Under the pieces are notes generated by a model that had not been told where the DNA came from, did no database searches, and saw nothing but the letters and a program-made list of their open reading frames with translations. Shown here piece by piece: positions 37,750 to 48,933 of a DNA stretch of 64,000 nucleotides (position 1 is its first letter; every line of letters starts with the position of its first letter). The stretch is from Pseudoalteromonas peptidolytica (GTDB lineage Bacteria; Pseudomonadota; Gammaproteobacteria; Enterobacterales; Alteromonadaceae): positions 1 to 64,000 of the forward strand of contig NZ_WEHZ01000011.1 in the NCBI RefSeq assembly GCF_012641745.1, in the 5' to 3' direction. A program made the translations under genes and the position numbers.

Positions 37750-39621
37750 ATGTCAGCAATCTACATTGCAGGTATTGCAGTATGTTCTGTAATCGCCCAA
37801 TGGCTCGCATGGGCCTTTAAGGTTCCTGCTATTTTGTTTTTACTACTGATAGGATTAGCATTAGGTCCTTTTAGTGGAACGCTCGATCCAGATGCCCTGC
37901 TAGGTGACTTACTTTTTCCTGTCGTGTCTCTGTCTGTCGCAGTTATTCTCTTTGAAGGGTCGCTTACCCTTCACTTTAAAGAGCTTAAAGGGATCGGTAA
38001 AGTCGTTCGAAACCTATGCTCGATTGGTATGCTAGCCACATTCGCGGTGATTGCGACAACCGCAATTCTGGTACTAGAGCTTAACTGGCAAGTTGCAGCT
38101 GTACTAGGCGCGGTATTAGTCGTAACCGGCCCAACCGTTATAGCTCCTATGTTAAATGCAATGCGCCCCGATAAAGACATAGATCGTATACTTCGCTGGG
38201 AAGGCATTGTTATCGATCCGATCGGTGCTTTGTTTGCAGTATTAGTATTTGAAGCCGTTTCTTTAGTTGGCAATGAAGGGATCTTTAGTCACACACTCTG
38301 GGCGCTCATTTCCACCTTGGGTGTAGGAATAAGCATCGGTGTTATCTCTGGTTTTTTAACCAGTTTATTAATTCGTAAGGAATGGCTGCCATTCGAGCTA
38401 CATAAGTTCGCTATTTTAGCTCTGGTGCTATTTAGCTTTACCATATCAAACCACCTTAGCCACGAGTCAGGTCTACTTGCCGTCACCATTTTCGGTATAT
38501 GGCTAGCAAACCAAGACGATTTAGAAATAGATTCTGTGTTGGAGTTTAAAGAAGATCTTTCTATGATCCTCATTTCCAGTCTATTTATTTTACTAGCAGC
38601 GCGACTCAAGCTCGAAGATTTAATGCTACTGGACACGGATGTGTTCATCTTTTTAGCTGTGGTATTGTTTGTTGCTCGTCCACTATCCATATTTGTATCA
38701 ACATTTAATACCGACTTACCGATTAAATCTCGTATTTTACTTAGTTGGATAGCCCCACGAGGGATTGTTGCTGCTGCAGTTGGGTCTGTTTTTGCACTTA
38801 GTATGACCAAGTCTGAGATTACTGATGCTGATAAAATGGTACCACTTATCTTTACAGTTATTATTATCACCGTTGTATTACAAAGCTTAACCGCAACACC
38901 ATTTACGCGCCTTTTAGGAGTTCGTCAACCCAAGCCAAACACCTTACTTATTATAGGTGCAAATCATGTTGCGCGAGCTATTGCAAAAGGCTTAAAGGAT
39001 CAAAATGTTGATGTTTACTTGTCAGATCCAGCTTGGGAAAACTGTAAAATGGCAAGGATGGATGGCTTACCCTGTTACTATGGGAACCCCCAGTCAGAAC
39101 ATGCAGAGCGCTATCTTCCGCTCACCAGTCTCAAATCTGTGTTGGCACTTTCTCCTAATCGTCACCACAATGCACTTGGAGTTCAGTATTTCTCACACTT
39201 ACTTGGAGAGCAATTTGTTTACTCCCTCAAGTCATCTACCAATCATGCGAAAGCAAACAAAGACAGTGCGACTTTTCTTTCACGTCAGATTTTATTCGGC
39301 GACGAAGGTAACTACGCCAAACTCAGTAGTATGATGGCCAAAGGTGGAAAAGTAAGTGTAACTCGGATCTCTGATGAATTTGATTGGGAACAGTATAAAG
39401 AGGTTAACTGTGAAGCAATACCTTTGTTTGTGCTAACTGAGCAAAACAAGGATGAAGAACCTTTATTGATCCGCCCATTCACTTCAGAGATGAAGAAACT
39501 ACCAGAAGAAGGCGATAAGATCATCGCACTGCAGCCACCAAAACTAACGGTGTTAAAGGATCCGAATGTCAGTAAAGAAGGGCAAATTGGTGCAAAGCTG
39601 AGTAATCAACAAATTACGTAA
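37750..39621 (+). CDS. cation:proton antiporter (CPA1/NhaP-like) with RCK-like tail
   Basis: 623 residues. About twelve membrane helices to residue ~390 with LFEGSLTLHF, VTGPTVIAPML, DPIGALFAVLV and WIAPRGIVAAAVGSVFAL typical of NhaP-type Na+(K+)/H+ exchangers. The cytoplasmic tail from about residue 397 (NTLLIIGANHVARAIAKGL) resembles a Rossmann RCK/TrkA-N domain that could sense a nucleotide. SD AGGAGA. A hairpin GTTGG/CCAAC lies just before the SD. Confidence 0.85.
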   Translation: MSAIYIAGIAVCSVIAQWLAWAFKVPAILFLLLIGLALGPFSGTLDPDALLGDLLFPVVSLSVAVILFEGSLTLHFKELKGIGKVVRNLCSIGMLATFAVIATTAILVLELNWQVAAVLGAVLVVTGPTVIAPMLNAMRPDKDIDRILRWEGIVIDPIGALFAVLVFEAVSLVGNEGIFSHTLWALISTLGVGISIGVISGFLTSLLIRKEWLPFELHKFAILALVLFSFTISNHLSHESGLLAVTIFGIWLANQDDLEIDSVLEFKEDLSMILISSLFILLAARLKLEDLMLLDTDVFIFLAVVLFVARPLSIFVSTFNTDLPIKSRILLSWIAPRGIVAAAVGSVFALSMTKSEITDADKMVPLIFTVIIITVVLQSLTATPFTRLLGVRQPKPNTLLIIGANHVARAIAKGLKDQNVDVYLSDPAWENCKMARMDGLPCYYGNPQSEHAERYLPLTSLKSVLALSPNRHHNALGVQYFSHLLGEQFVYSLKSSTNHAKANKDSATFLSRQILFGDEGNYAKLSSMMAKGGKVSVTRISDEFDWEQYKEVNCEAIPLFVLTEQNKDEEPLLIRPFTSEMKKLPEEGDKIIALQPPKLTVLKDPNVSKEGQIGAKLSNQQIT

Positions 39622-39631
39622 CTTTAGTGTA

Positions 39632-39793
39632 TACCAATTCTCTTAATTAAGTGGTCTATTTTGAGGTGAGAAAATCTTATCGATAACCTTGCTACCGCGT
39701 TCTGCTATTTAGTTGTTCTAAATAAGAAAAATTTAACGACGTTAGCGTCAGATTTACTCCTTCAAATTGAGTAAGAATTAAGTCAAATTGGTA
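39632..39793 (+). mobile_element. MITE-like repeat copy C (internal deletion)
   Basis: 162 bp with both terminal repeats; it lacks the central block around GGTACCTAC and GCAAAAATTT. Flanks GTA and TTA differ by one base. Between the antiporter and motX. Confidence 0.88.
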
Positions 39794-39818
39794 TTACTGG
39801 GCATACGGATATTACAGC

Positions 39819-40457
39819 TTATATCGGCAGCCTAGCGCGTTTTACTACGCTGCTAGGCATCTTTTGGGCTAACTGAGCAAGTGCAATTTGAATACGCTTA
39901 TGCAGTTTTTTATCTGCAACTGCAGAGTGAAATAACCATCGGTAGGCATCTTCATAGTCTCTAGGACTGCCATGGCCATCATTAAATACATCAACAAGGC
40001 GTAACTGGGCATTAAGATTTCCGAGCGCAGCCGCCTCTCTCAAGTAAGTCACAGCCATCGCTTTATCCTCTTGCACCAACTGGCCAACATCGTAATAGCG
40101 GCCAAGTTGTTCAAGTGCTGCTGCCAGACCTTGCTCAGCGGCTTTTTTCATGTAGTAAAGCCCGAGCTCAACATCACGGTCTACGCATACGGCATAAGCG
40201 AGCATATCGCCATAGAGAAATTGATATGATGGTAGGGCCATTATTTCAGCGCGCGCTTCAATATCCCTCACCAACTGACACTCATCTGCTTTTACGCGGG
40301 CAAGGTGTTGGTTTTTATTAATAAGCTCAATCAACTCTTGCTGAGTATATAAGGGCACAGCCTCAATAGCTTCTTCAGCAAATGCTTTATTAGGTATTGT
40401 AAGACCTAGCGCAACGCCCAGTATTGGTGCCGCAATATAACGGAGTAAGTAGTTCAT
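39819..40457 (-). CDS. motX: sodium-type flagellar motor protein MotX
   Basis: 212 residues. Signal peptide to about FAEE, then Sel1-type repeats (YMKKAAEQGLAAALEQLGRYYDVG and YLREAAALGNLNAQLRLVDVF) and SYQFLYGDMLAYAVCVDRD as in Vibrio MotX. MotX with MotY forms the T ring that anchors PomA/PomB stators of sodium-driven polar flagella. Stand-alone gene; repeat copy D1 begins 31 bp upstream of its start codon, so the promoter is close to or inside the repeat. Confidence 0.85.
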   Translation of the reverse strand: MNYLLRYIAAPILGVALGLTIPNKAFAEEAIEAVPLYTQQELIELINKNQHLARVKADECQLVRDIEARAEIMALPSYQFLYGDMLAYAVCVDRDVELGLYYMKKAAEQGLAAALEQLGRYYDVGQLVQEDKAMAVTYLREAAALGNLNAQLRLVDVFNDGHGSPRDYEDAYRWLFHSAVADKKLHKRIQIALAQLAQKMPSSVVKRARLPI

Positions 40458-40488
40458 TGAAAACCCATCAAAGTAACGCTAACTGATA

Positions 40489-40855
40489 TACCAATTCACT
40501 TAATTAGGAGCTCTATTTTAAAGCAAGAAAATCTTGTCGATAACACCGCTGCCGCACCCCGCTTGCGCCATAGTACCTACGCTCTACAGGCAAGAAAAAA
40601 TTTTGCTATTTATACCAATTTTCTTAATTAAGTGGTCTATTTTGAAACGAGAAAATCTTGTCGATAACCAGGCAAAAATTTTGCTATTTAGTTGTTCTAA
40701 ATAAGAAATTTTTAACGCTGTTAGCGTCAGACTTACTCCTTCAAATTGAGCAAGTATTAAGTCAAATTGGTATTAGTTGCGCTAAACAAAAAATTTAATA
40801 CAGCTAACGTTAGATTTACGCCTTCAAACTGAGCAAGTGTTAAACCTTATTGGTA
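40489..40855 (+). mobile_element. MITE-like repeat copy D1 (interrupted by D2)
   Basis: Left part 40489-40612 and right part from 40776 join at GCTATTTAGTTG to a repeat of about 204 bp. Flanked by ATA on both sides (40486-40488 and 40856-40858). More diverged than D2, as expected for the older insertion. Confidence 0.85.
40613..40772 (+). mobile_element. MITE-like repeat copy D2 nested in D1
   Basis: 160 bp with both TACCAATT/AATTGGTA ends, flanked by TTA (40610-40612 and 40773-40775), which is a duplication of D1 sequence. Internal block of about 45 bp is missing. Direct evidence of insertion of one copy into another. Confidence 0.88.
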
Positions 40856-40985
40856 ATAACTATAGCAGGCTGTAGAGATAACTTTATCACCGCAAAAGCA
40901 ATTTAATAAATAGTAGCCCAGCAGCCAGCATACATACTAACCTTAATATCGGCAGGAGTAGGAAAACTTGTAGGAAAATAGACAC

Positions 40986-41012
40986 AAAAAAAGCTGCATT
41001 TGCAGCTTTTTT
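40986..41012 (-). terminator. Rho-independent terminator of purA
   Basis: AAAAAGCTGCA/TGCAGCTTTTT hairpin with T tract on the minus strand, 15 nt after the stop. Confidence 0.92.
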
Positions 41013-41026
41013 AGATTGATAGCAGA

Positions 41027-42603
<1,577 letters not shown>

Positions 42604-42631
42604 AAAAGCCCGACATCTGATGTCGGGCTTT
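42604..42631 (-). terminator. Rho-independent terminator of recA
   Basis: AAAAGCCCGACATC/GATGTCGGGCTTT hairpin, T-rich on the minus strand, 52 nt after recA. Confidence 0.9.
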
Positions 42632-42683
42632 CCTACCATAGTCACTACAGCCAATAAGCACATGTTGCTATTGGCTAATTAGG

Positions 42684-43736
42684 TTATAGCTCTAAATCGT
42701 CCTCAGCTTCTGCAAGATCTTTGCCTTCTGCATCTTCAGGAATGGTAGCTTGTGCTAGTAGCATTTCTCTCAGCTTGCCTTCAATTTCATTGGCAATCTC
42801 AACGTTTTCTTTTAAGAACTTAATTGAGTTAGCTTTACCTTGACCAATCTTATTGCCCTTGTAGCTAAACCATGCACCTGCTTTATCAACGAGCTTATGT
42901 TTAACCCCAAGGTCGATCAGCTCACCTTGCTTAGAGGTACCTTCACCATACATGATGATAAACTCAGCTTGTTTAAATGGTGGTGCCACTTTGTTCTTAA
43001 CAACTTTAACACGTGTTTCGTTACCAACGACTTCGTCACCTTCTTTTACCGAACCAATACGACGAATATCTAAACGAACTGAAGCGTAAAACTTAAGTGC
43101 GTTACCACCTGTTGTTGTCTCTGGGTTACCAAACATTACACCAATTTTCATACGAATTTGGTTAATGAAAACACATAGTGTGTTTGAACGCTTGATGTTA
43201 GCTGTAAGCTTACGCAGCGCCTGTGACATTAGACGAGCTTGCAGACCTACGTGCGAGTCACCCATGTCACCTTCAATTTCTGCTTTTGGTGTTAGCGCCG
43301 CTACTGAGTCAACAATAACCACATCAACTGCACCAGAACGTACTAGCATGTCACAGATTTCAAGCGCTTGTTCACCAGTATCTGGCTGCGACACTAAAAG
43401 CTCATCAACATTTACACCAAGCTTTTCTGCATAAATTGGGTCAAGTGCATGTTCCGCATCAACGAAAGCACAGGTTTTACCTAGCTTTTGCGCTTCGGCA
43501 ATCGCTTGTAATGTGAGCGTTGTTTTACCTGATGATTCTGGACCATAGATTTCAACAATACGACCTGTTGGTAAGCCACCAATACCAAGCGCAATATCTA
43601 GACCTAGTGAACCAGTTGAGATGGCTTCAATATCTAGTGCCTTGTTCTCACCTAGCTTCATAATTGAGCCTTTACCAAACTGACGCTCAATTTGTGATAG
43701 TGCTGCGTCTAGTGCTTTTTGCTTGTTATCGTTCAT
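42684..43736 (-). CDS. recA: recombinase RecA
   Basis: 350 residues from the ATG at 43736 (GGAGAA 6 nt upstream; a TTG four codons upstream is rejected). Walker A GPESSGKT (65-72), [33 protein letters not shown] loop and acidic C-terminus. Homologous recombination and SOS activation. Confidence 0.98.
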   Translation of the reverse strand: MNDNKQKALDAALSQIERQFGKGSIMKLGENKALDIEAISTGSLGLDIALGIGGLPTGRIVEIYGPESSGKTTLTLQAIAEAQKLGKTCAFVDAEHALDPIYAEKLGVNVDELLVSQPDTGEQALEICDMLVRSGAVDVVIVDSVAALTPKAEIEGDMGDSHVGLQARLMSQALRKLTANIKRSNTLCVFINQIRMKIGVMFGNPETTTGGNALKFYASVRLDIRRIGSVKEGDEVVGNETRVKVVKNKVAPPFKQAEFIIMYGEGTSKQGELIDLGVKHKLVDKAGAWFSYKGNKIGQGKANSIKFLKENVEIANEIEGKLREMLLAQATIPEDAEGKDLAEAEDDLEL

Positions 43737-43766
43737 TTGCTTCTCCAATTCAGCCTAATGACACCT

Positions 43767-43794
43767 AGTATACTGTATGAAATTACAGTATCAA
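43767..43794 (-). promoter_or_regulatory. recA promoter with LexA (SOS) box in the spacer
   Basis: Minus strand -35 TTGATA (43794-43789), 16-bp spacer, -10 TATACT (43772-43767). The spacer is exactly the LexA box CTGTATGAAATTACAG (plus-strand reading, 43773-43788), matching CTG-N10-CAG. Confidence 0.92.
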
Positions 43795-43802
43795 GTATAA
43801 TT

Positions 43803-44294
43803 TTATGAATTTACTATCATCATGGTCTTTTTCAAAGCAAATTCAATGGCTTGCAACCTAACACTTGCTCTATCACCAGCAAAAATTTGATGAAAAGCAA
43901 GTACCTGTGTCGCATTTGCAACGGCAAACCACACGGTGCCAACGGGTTTATCAACACTGCCACCCGATGGTCCTGCAATGCCTGATACCGCAATAGCAAC
44001 TTGGGCATTCGCAGCGCACTGAGCACCTTGCGCCATTTCTAACACGGTTTGTTCACTCACGGCACCATATTGATCTAGTGTCTGTTGTGATACACCTAAT
44101 AATTCATGTTTAGCTTGATTACTATAAGTAACAAAACATCGTTCAATATAAGCAGAACTCCCGGGGGTATCTGTTAATGCGTAACTTACCCCACCACCTG
44201 TACATGATTCTGCGGTAGTGATTGTTACGCCTTTATTCGTTAGAATAGCGCCCAATTGTGCCGCATATTCGGCTATCTCTTTGTAGTGCTCCAT
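43803..44294 (-). CDS. pncC: nicotinamide-nucleotide amidohydrolase PncC (CinA C-terminal domain)
   Basis: 163 residues. Nucleophile motif TAESCTGG (Ser30), GAVSEQTVLEMAQG and VSGIAGPSGGSVDKPVGTVW. Recycles NMN to nicotinate mononucleotide. Its stop is 9 bp before the recA -35. Confidence 0.93.
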   Translation of the reverse strand: MEHYKEIAEYAAQLGAILTNKGVTITTAESCTGGGVSYALTDTPGSSAYIERCFVTYSNQAKHELLGVSQQTLDQYGAVSEQTVLEMAQGAQCAANAQVAIAVSGIAGPSGGSVDKPVGTVWFAVANATQVLAFHQIFAGDRASVRLQAIEFALKKTMMIVNS

Positions 44295-44318
44295 AGGAAA
44301 ACCTTTTAGGTATCAACA

Positions 44319-46910
44319 ATGTCGTCAGATCTTTATTCAGAACACACTATAAACCAACAAACCCCAATGATGCAGCAATACCTGAGAATAAAAGCTCAGC
44401 ATCAAGAAATTTTGCTGTTCTATCGCATGGGAGACTTTTACGAACTCTTTTTTGACGATGCCATTAGAGCAGCACAGCTTTTAGATATTTCACAAACATA
44501 TCGTGGTAAAGCCGGTGGCAACCCAATTCCTATGGCTGGCGTTCCTTATCATGCGGTAGAAAATTATCTAGCACGCTTGGTACAGCTTGGTGAATCAGTA
44601 GCTATCTGCGAGCAAGTAGGCGATCCTGCGACAAGTAAAGGCCCTGTTGAGCGAAAAGTCGTGCGTATTGTTACACCAGGAACAGTAACAGACGAAGCTC
44701 TACTGCAAGAACGCCAAGATAATTTGTTAGCCGCGGTCTATCAACATCCAAAACAATTAGGCTATGGCGTCGCTTATTTAGATATAAACTCGGGTAGCTT
44801 TAACATTGTTGAGCTAAAAACGGATGAAGCATTGAGTTCAACACTACAGCGTCTACAACCTGCGGAGTTGCTGTATCCAGAATCGTTTCAAAATCTTTTA
44901 GTGCTTGAATCTATAAAAGGTAGCCGCCGCCGCCCTGATTGGGAGTTTGATTTAGATACTGCTAGACATTTACTTTGCCAACAATTCGAAACACGCGACT
45001 TAGTTGGTTTTGGTGTTGAAAAAGCAGAAATGGGGCTTATCGCAGCGGGCTGCGTCATGCAGTATGTAAAAGATACACAGCGCACAGCACTCCCCCATAT
45101 TCGAGCCATTACGCTCGAAAAAAATGAGCATGCAGTGATCTTAGATGCTGCAACACGTAAAAACTTAGAGTTGACGGTCAATTTATCTGGTGGAGTTGAA
45201 AATACCCTTGCCCAGATATTAGATAAGTCCTCAACAGCAATGGGCTCGCGACTATTAAAACGTCGGATCCACACCCCAGTGCGTCAGCGCCAAGAACTAC
45301 ATTCTCGCCTGAATGCCATCGCCTGCCTGATAGAACAGCAGCTATGTATGGAAGTCTATGATGCACTGAAGCAAATTGGTGATATAGAGCGAGTTGTTGC
45401 TCGCCTTGCACTCTATACTGCCCGACCAAGAGATCTAACCAGACTGAGAAATGCACTGCAAGCGCTGCCACCTCTGCACGATATTTTACATGATGCTAAA
45501 GATCCCCGTATTCAATCCATTATTAACCAGTCACCGGTATTGCCTAAATTACAGGATTTATTAGAACGTGCCGTTATTGATAATCCCCCCGTACTGATCC
45601 GTGATGGTGGTGTAATCGCAGAAGGCTACCACGCAGAATTAGATGAGCTCCGCGCACTGAGCGCAGGAGCAACCGATGTGTTAGAAAAGCTCGAAGAGCG
45701 TGAGCGTGAACGCACAGGAATATCAACGCTCAAAATTGGCTACAACCGAGTCCATGGCTTTTACATTGAGATCAGCCGTGCCAATTCACATTTAGTACCA
45801 GCAGAATACATTCGCAGACAAACGCTGAAGAATAATGAGCGCTACATTATTCCTGAATTGAAAGAACATGAAGACAAAGTACTTGGTAGCCAGTCAAAAG
45901 CACTTGCGCTTGAGAAGCGTCTTTATGAAGAATTGTTTGAACTGATTGCGCCATACATTGAGCAGTTACAAGTAATGGCCGCAGCACTTGCAGATTTAGA
46001 TGTGTTAAATACCTTAGCAGAACGTGCGCAAACACTCGATTATTGCAAGCCGACTCTAACCGAAGGAACAGAAATCGACTTGCTCGATGGCCGCCACCCA
46101 GTTGTTGAACAGGTTAGTAAAGAGCCCTTTATTGCCAACCCAGTTAAGTTAAATGATGAGCGTAAAATGCTCATTATCACCGGGCCCAATATGGGAGGTA
46201 AATCGACTTACATGCGTCAAACTGCGCTGATTGTGTTGATGGCGCATATAGGTAGCTATGTACCTGCAAGTGCTGCCACTATCGGTTTGGTCGACCGTAT
46301 CTTTACTCGAATTGGAGCCAGCGATGATCTTGCTTCAGGGCGCTCAACCTTTATGGTTGAAATGACTGAAACGGCCACCATTTTGAATAATGCTACGGCA
46401 CAGTCATTGGTATTGATGGATGAAATAGGTCGTGGCACCAGTACTTATGACGGTTTATCTTTGGCCTATGCCACAGCAGATTATCTTGCAAGCAAAATAG
46501 CAGCCAAAACACTTTTTGCCACTCACTATTTCGAACTTACTGAACTGGCAGAGCAACAAGCAGGTCTGGTCAATGTGCATCTTGATGCCATTGAACATAA
46601 TGATACTATCGCCTTCAAACATACCGTCATGGAAGGTGCAGCAAGTAAGAGCTTTGGTTTACAAGTTGCGAGCCTTGCTGGGGTGCCAAAAGCGGTGATC
46701 AAAATGGCTAAGCAAAAACTCGCTTTATTGGAGCAGCATCAAAGTGTGGTTGGTGAACAAACGAGTACCACACAAGCACCAATACAACAAAATCTCATGT
46801 TGGCCAACGAACCGTCTGAGGTAGAGGCACTGCTCGCAGATACCGATCCAGATGAGATGACACCGAAGCAAGCACATGCTTTACTATACCAACTTAAGTC
46901 CATGCTTTAA
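44319..46910 (+). CDS. mutS: DNA mismatch repair protein MutS
   Basis: 863 residues. Mismatch-reading F40-Y41-E42 (MGDFYELF), Walker [14 protein letters not shown] (about 620), [16 protein letters not shown] and ATHYFEL. Divergent from pncC; own terminator. Confidence 0.98.
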   Translation: MSSDLYSEHTINQQTPMMQQYLRIKAQHQEILLFYRMGDFYELFFDDAIRAAQLLDISQTYRGKAGGNPIPMAGVPYHAVENYLARLVQLGESVAICEQVGDPATSKGPVERKVVRIVTPGTVTDEALLQERQDNLLAAVYQHPKQLGYGVAYLDINSGSFNIVELKTDEALSSTLQRLQPAELLYPESFQNLLVLESIKGSRRRPDWEFDLDTARHLLCQQFETRDLVGFGVEKAEMGLIAAGCVMQYVKDTQRTALPHIRAITLEKNEHAVILDAATRKNLELTVNLSGGVENTLAQILDKSSTAMGSRLLKRRIHTPVRQRQELHSRLNAIACLIEQQLCMEVYDALKQIGDIERVVARLALYTARPRDLTRLRNALQALPPLHDILHDAKDPRIQSIINQSPVLPKLQDLLERAVIDNPPVLIRDGGVIAEGYHAELDELRALSAGATDVLEKLEERERERTGISTLKIGYNRVHGFYIEISRANSHLVPAEYIRRQTLKNNERYIIPELKEHEDKVLGSQSKALALEKRLYEELFELIAPYIEQLQVMAAALADLDVLNTLAERAQTLDYCKPTLTEGTEIDLLDGRHPVVEQVSKEPFIANPVKLNDERKMLIITGPNMGGKSTYMRQTALIVLMAHIGSYVPASAATIGLVDRIFTRIGASDDLASGRSTFMVEMTETATILNNATAQSLVLMDEIGRGTSTYDGLSLAYATADYLASKIAAKTLFATHYFELTELAEQQAGLVNVHLDAIEHNDTIAFKHTVMEGAASKSFGLQVASLAGVPKAVIKMAKQKLALLEQHQSVVGEQTSTTQAPIQQNLMLANEPSEVEALLADTDPDEMTPKQAHALLYQLKSML

Positions 46911-46915
46911 TTAAT

Positions 46916-46943
46916 AAAAAAGCGGCCAACGAGCCGCTTTTTT
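46916..46943. terminator. bidirectional terminator between mutS and the FadL-like gene
   Basis: AAAAAGCGGC/GCCGCTTTTT hairpin with A and T tracts on both sides, between convergent genes. Confidence 0.92.
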
Positions 46944-46965
46944 GTGTTCTAAAATAATGTTGCGA

Positions 46966-48225
46966 TTAGAACGTGTGGTTATACTGAAGACCAAATACCA
47001 TCGCATGACCTTTTGAGCGGAAGCCCCACTGGCTTTGTGCTTTGTCAGTCTCGATAAAGTTCTGTGTCTTACCTCTTAGCAAGCTAATGCCGAAGTCAAG
47101 AGTTGCTTGATTTGGTAACGTGTATTCAGCACCAAAAGAGTACCAAGTACGGTCTGTATCTGGGATTGAAATCGACAATAAGTTTTCATCCGCTGGCGAC
47201 TCATCATAAGCCATACCCGCACGTAACTTAACATAGTCATTTAGCTGGTAATCTGCACCAAATGCAAAACGTAGCGAGTTCGAGAAGTTTTCTTCTTTTG
47301 TGAATGCTGATTTAGAAGTACCGATGATAGCTTGTAGCTCATCAAAGCTGCTCCATCCTGTCCACAATACGCTGTAGTGTACAGAGGTTGCCGCATTTAA
47401 CTTATGTGAACCAGAAATTTCAGCGATTGCAGGTAGTGTGATATCGACATAGCCTGGAACAGACGCATTACTCGTTCCACCCAAGGTTACTGGTAACGCG
47501 CTGCGGAAGTGACCATCAAAAGTGATGTCTGTTTCGCTACGGTAGTGGAAACCAAGACGGTTGTTTTCATCGATTTGATAAGCAACACCTACGTTCCAAC
47601 CAAAGCCTGTATCGTCGCCTTCAAGATGTACCGCTTCAAGGCTTGCCGGTTGACCTAAGTTATTCGCACCTAAGTTACGGATAATTTTTGCATCGGCATA
47701 GACATGATTCACACCTAATGCAACACTCCACTGCTCGTCTACCTGATATGAAGCTGAAATACCGGCATTCACAGTCACAATTTCAGTTTCACCGGCGATT
47801 TGACCGGCAACATAATCTTCATCAAACTCTGTCGCTAAGCCAAACTGCGAGTATACACCTGCACCGATGGACCACTTGTCGTTATACTTGTGAGTGGCAT
47901 AAACCGCTGGAATAACTGCGCTTGGTGCGATGCTATTGTCATTTAGTGCTACAGCTGGAACACCATTGTTTGTACTCGTCCCTGTTAGGCTTACATCAGG
48001 CTGTACGTACATAGCCGCCACAGAAAGCTGAGTACCAGATAACTGCCCCATTAGCGCTGGGTTACGGGCAACAACTGAGGCATCATCAGCCACAGAAGCC
48101 TCACCGGCATAAGCACGGCCAAGTCCAGATACATTTTGCTCAGCTAGCTGAAAAGCAGCTGCTAATGCCTGCGAAGACGATAAAATCGCACCCGAGGCTA
48201 TAAGACCTAATAATACTTTGTTCAT
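46966..48225 (-). CDS. FadL/OMPP1-type outer-membrane transporter
   Basis: 419 residues. Signal peptide ends near QALAAAFQLAEQN; the N-terminal plug has GLGRAYAGEASVADDASVVARNPALM with the NPA element of FadL, then a 14-strand barrel with a C-terminal phenylalanine. Takes up long-chain fatty acids or other hydrophobic compounds. SD GGGGA. A short inverted repeat AGCTCA/TGAGCT lies about 85 bp upstream (48307-48323) and could be an operator. Confidence 0.85.
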   Translation of the reverse strand: MNKVLLGLIASGAILSSSQALAAAFQLAEQNVSGLGRAYAGEASVADDASVVARNPALMGQLSGTQLSVAAMYVQPDVSLTGTSTNNGVPAVALNDNSIAPSAVIPAVYATHKYNDKWSIGAGVYSQFGLATEFDEDYVAGQIAGETEIVTVNAGISASYQVDEQWSVALGVNHVYADAKIIRNLGANNLGQPASLEAVHLEGDDTGFGWNVGVAYQIDENNRLGFHYRSETDITFDGHFRSALPVTLGGTSNASVPGYVDITLPAIAEISGSHKLNAATSVHYSVLWTGWSSFDELQAIIGTSKSAFTKEENFSNSLRFAFGADYQLNDYVKLRAGMAYDESPADENLLSISIPDTDRTWYSFGAEYTLPNQATLDFGISLLRGKTQNFIETDKAQSQWGFRSKGHAMVFGLQYNHTF

Positions 48226-48495
48226 TCTCTGATCCCCTGTGTAATTATCACTGACATGCCAATGACTAAAAAACTACGCTTTATGAACATCTAGCTGAGT
48301 TACACCAGCTCATTGAGTGAGCTCAGACACTTAGCTATTGTCACTTTACAAATAGGTTGAATATTAAATTCCAGACACCCTACCTAAAAGCTGACTAGAA
48401 ATCTCCTTTTTTGCGACTTTTTGGAGATTAAGTGAACATTTAACGTACAAATTACGCACTTTACATACTCATCGGATGAGCAAAACCACACAAAT
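48226..48495. other. divergent promoter region
   Basis: Region between the FadL-like gene and the Fur-box gene. Holds the inverted repeat at 48307-48323; otherwise I see no gene. Confidence 0.4.
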
Positions 48496-48514
48496 GATAA
48501 TAGTTATTAATATC
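48496..48514 (+). promoter_or_regulatory. candidate Fur box
   Basis: GATAATAGTTATTAATATC matches 14 of 19 positions of the consensus GATAATGATAATCATTATC and lies about 85 bp before the next start codon, as expected for an iron-repressed promoter. Confidence 0.6.
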
Positions 48515-48599
48515 ATTGACGGCTTTGCGACTCTTATATAAACTCTTGGGTCTAAGTGTGAATTCATTTTTGAATGGCTACCCTAGCAAGGAGAACATC

Positions 48600-48917
48600 A
48601 TGTCAATAGCATTACTACTTTTCGCTTTAGCATTTTGTGGTATTAGTGTTTATTGTCTTTGTAAAGCAAACTATTGTGCTTGTCGCCATGCTGGAGAGTG
48701 CGATAATCCTGTGAGCCAATTCTGGCTAGGCTCGATTGTTGCGGCGTTACTTTCTTTGCTACTCAGTTGTTCAGCATTACATTCGGAAAAGGGAACTTTG
48801 TTGTGGATCCTGATGATGGCAAGTTGTATGACAGGGGCGTTACTTTCAGCAAGGTGGCAGAACCTTAAACGACGTTGTAAAAATGCCTTTTCTCCCGCTG
48901 CACACTCAAAACCCTAA
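48600..48917 (+). CDS. small three-helix membrane protein, possibly DUF3325
   Basis: 105 residues from an ATG with AAGGAG 6 nt upstream; the frame is open upstream but has no start signal. Hydrophobic helices at about 2-20, 40-58 and 63-82, a Cys-rich loop (CLCKANYCACRHAGEC) and a basic tail. The pattern resembles DUF3325 proteins found near siderophore receptors. The Fur-like box supports an iron role, but it stands alone here. Function unknown. Confidence 0.6.
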   Translation: MSIALLLFALAFCGISVYCLCKANYCACRHAGECDNPVSQFWLGSIVAALLSLLLSCSALHSEKGTLLWILMMASCMTGALLSARWQNLKRRCKNAFSPAAHSKP

Positions 48918-48933
48918 AAAACCTGAACTTTGG

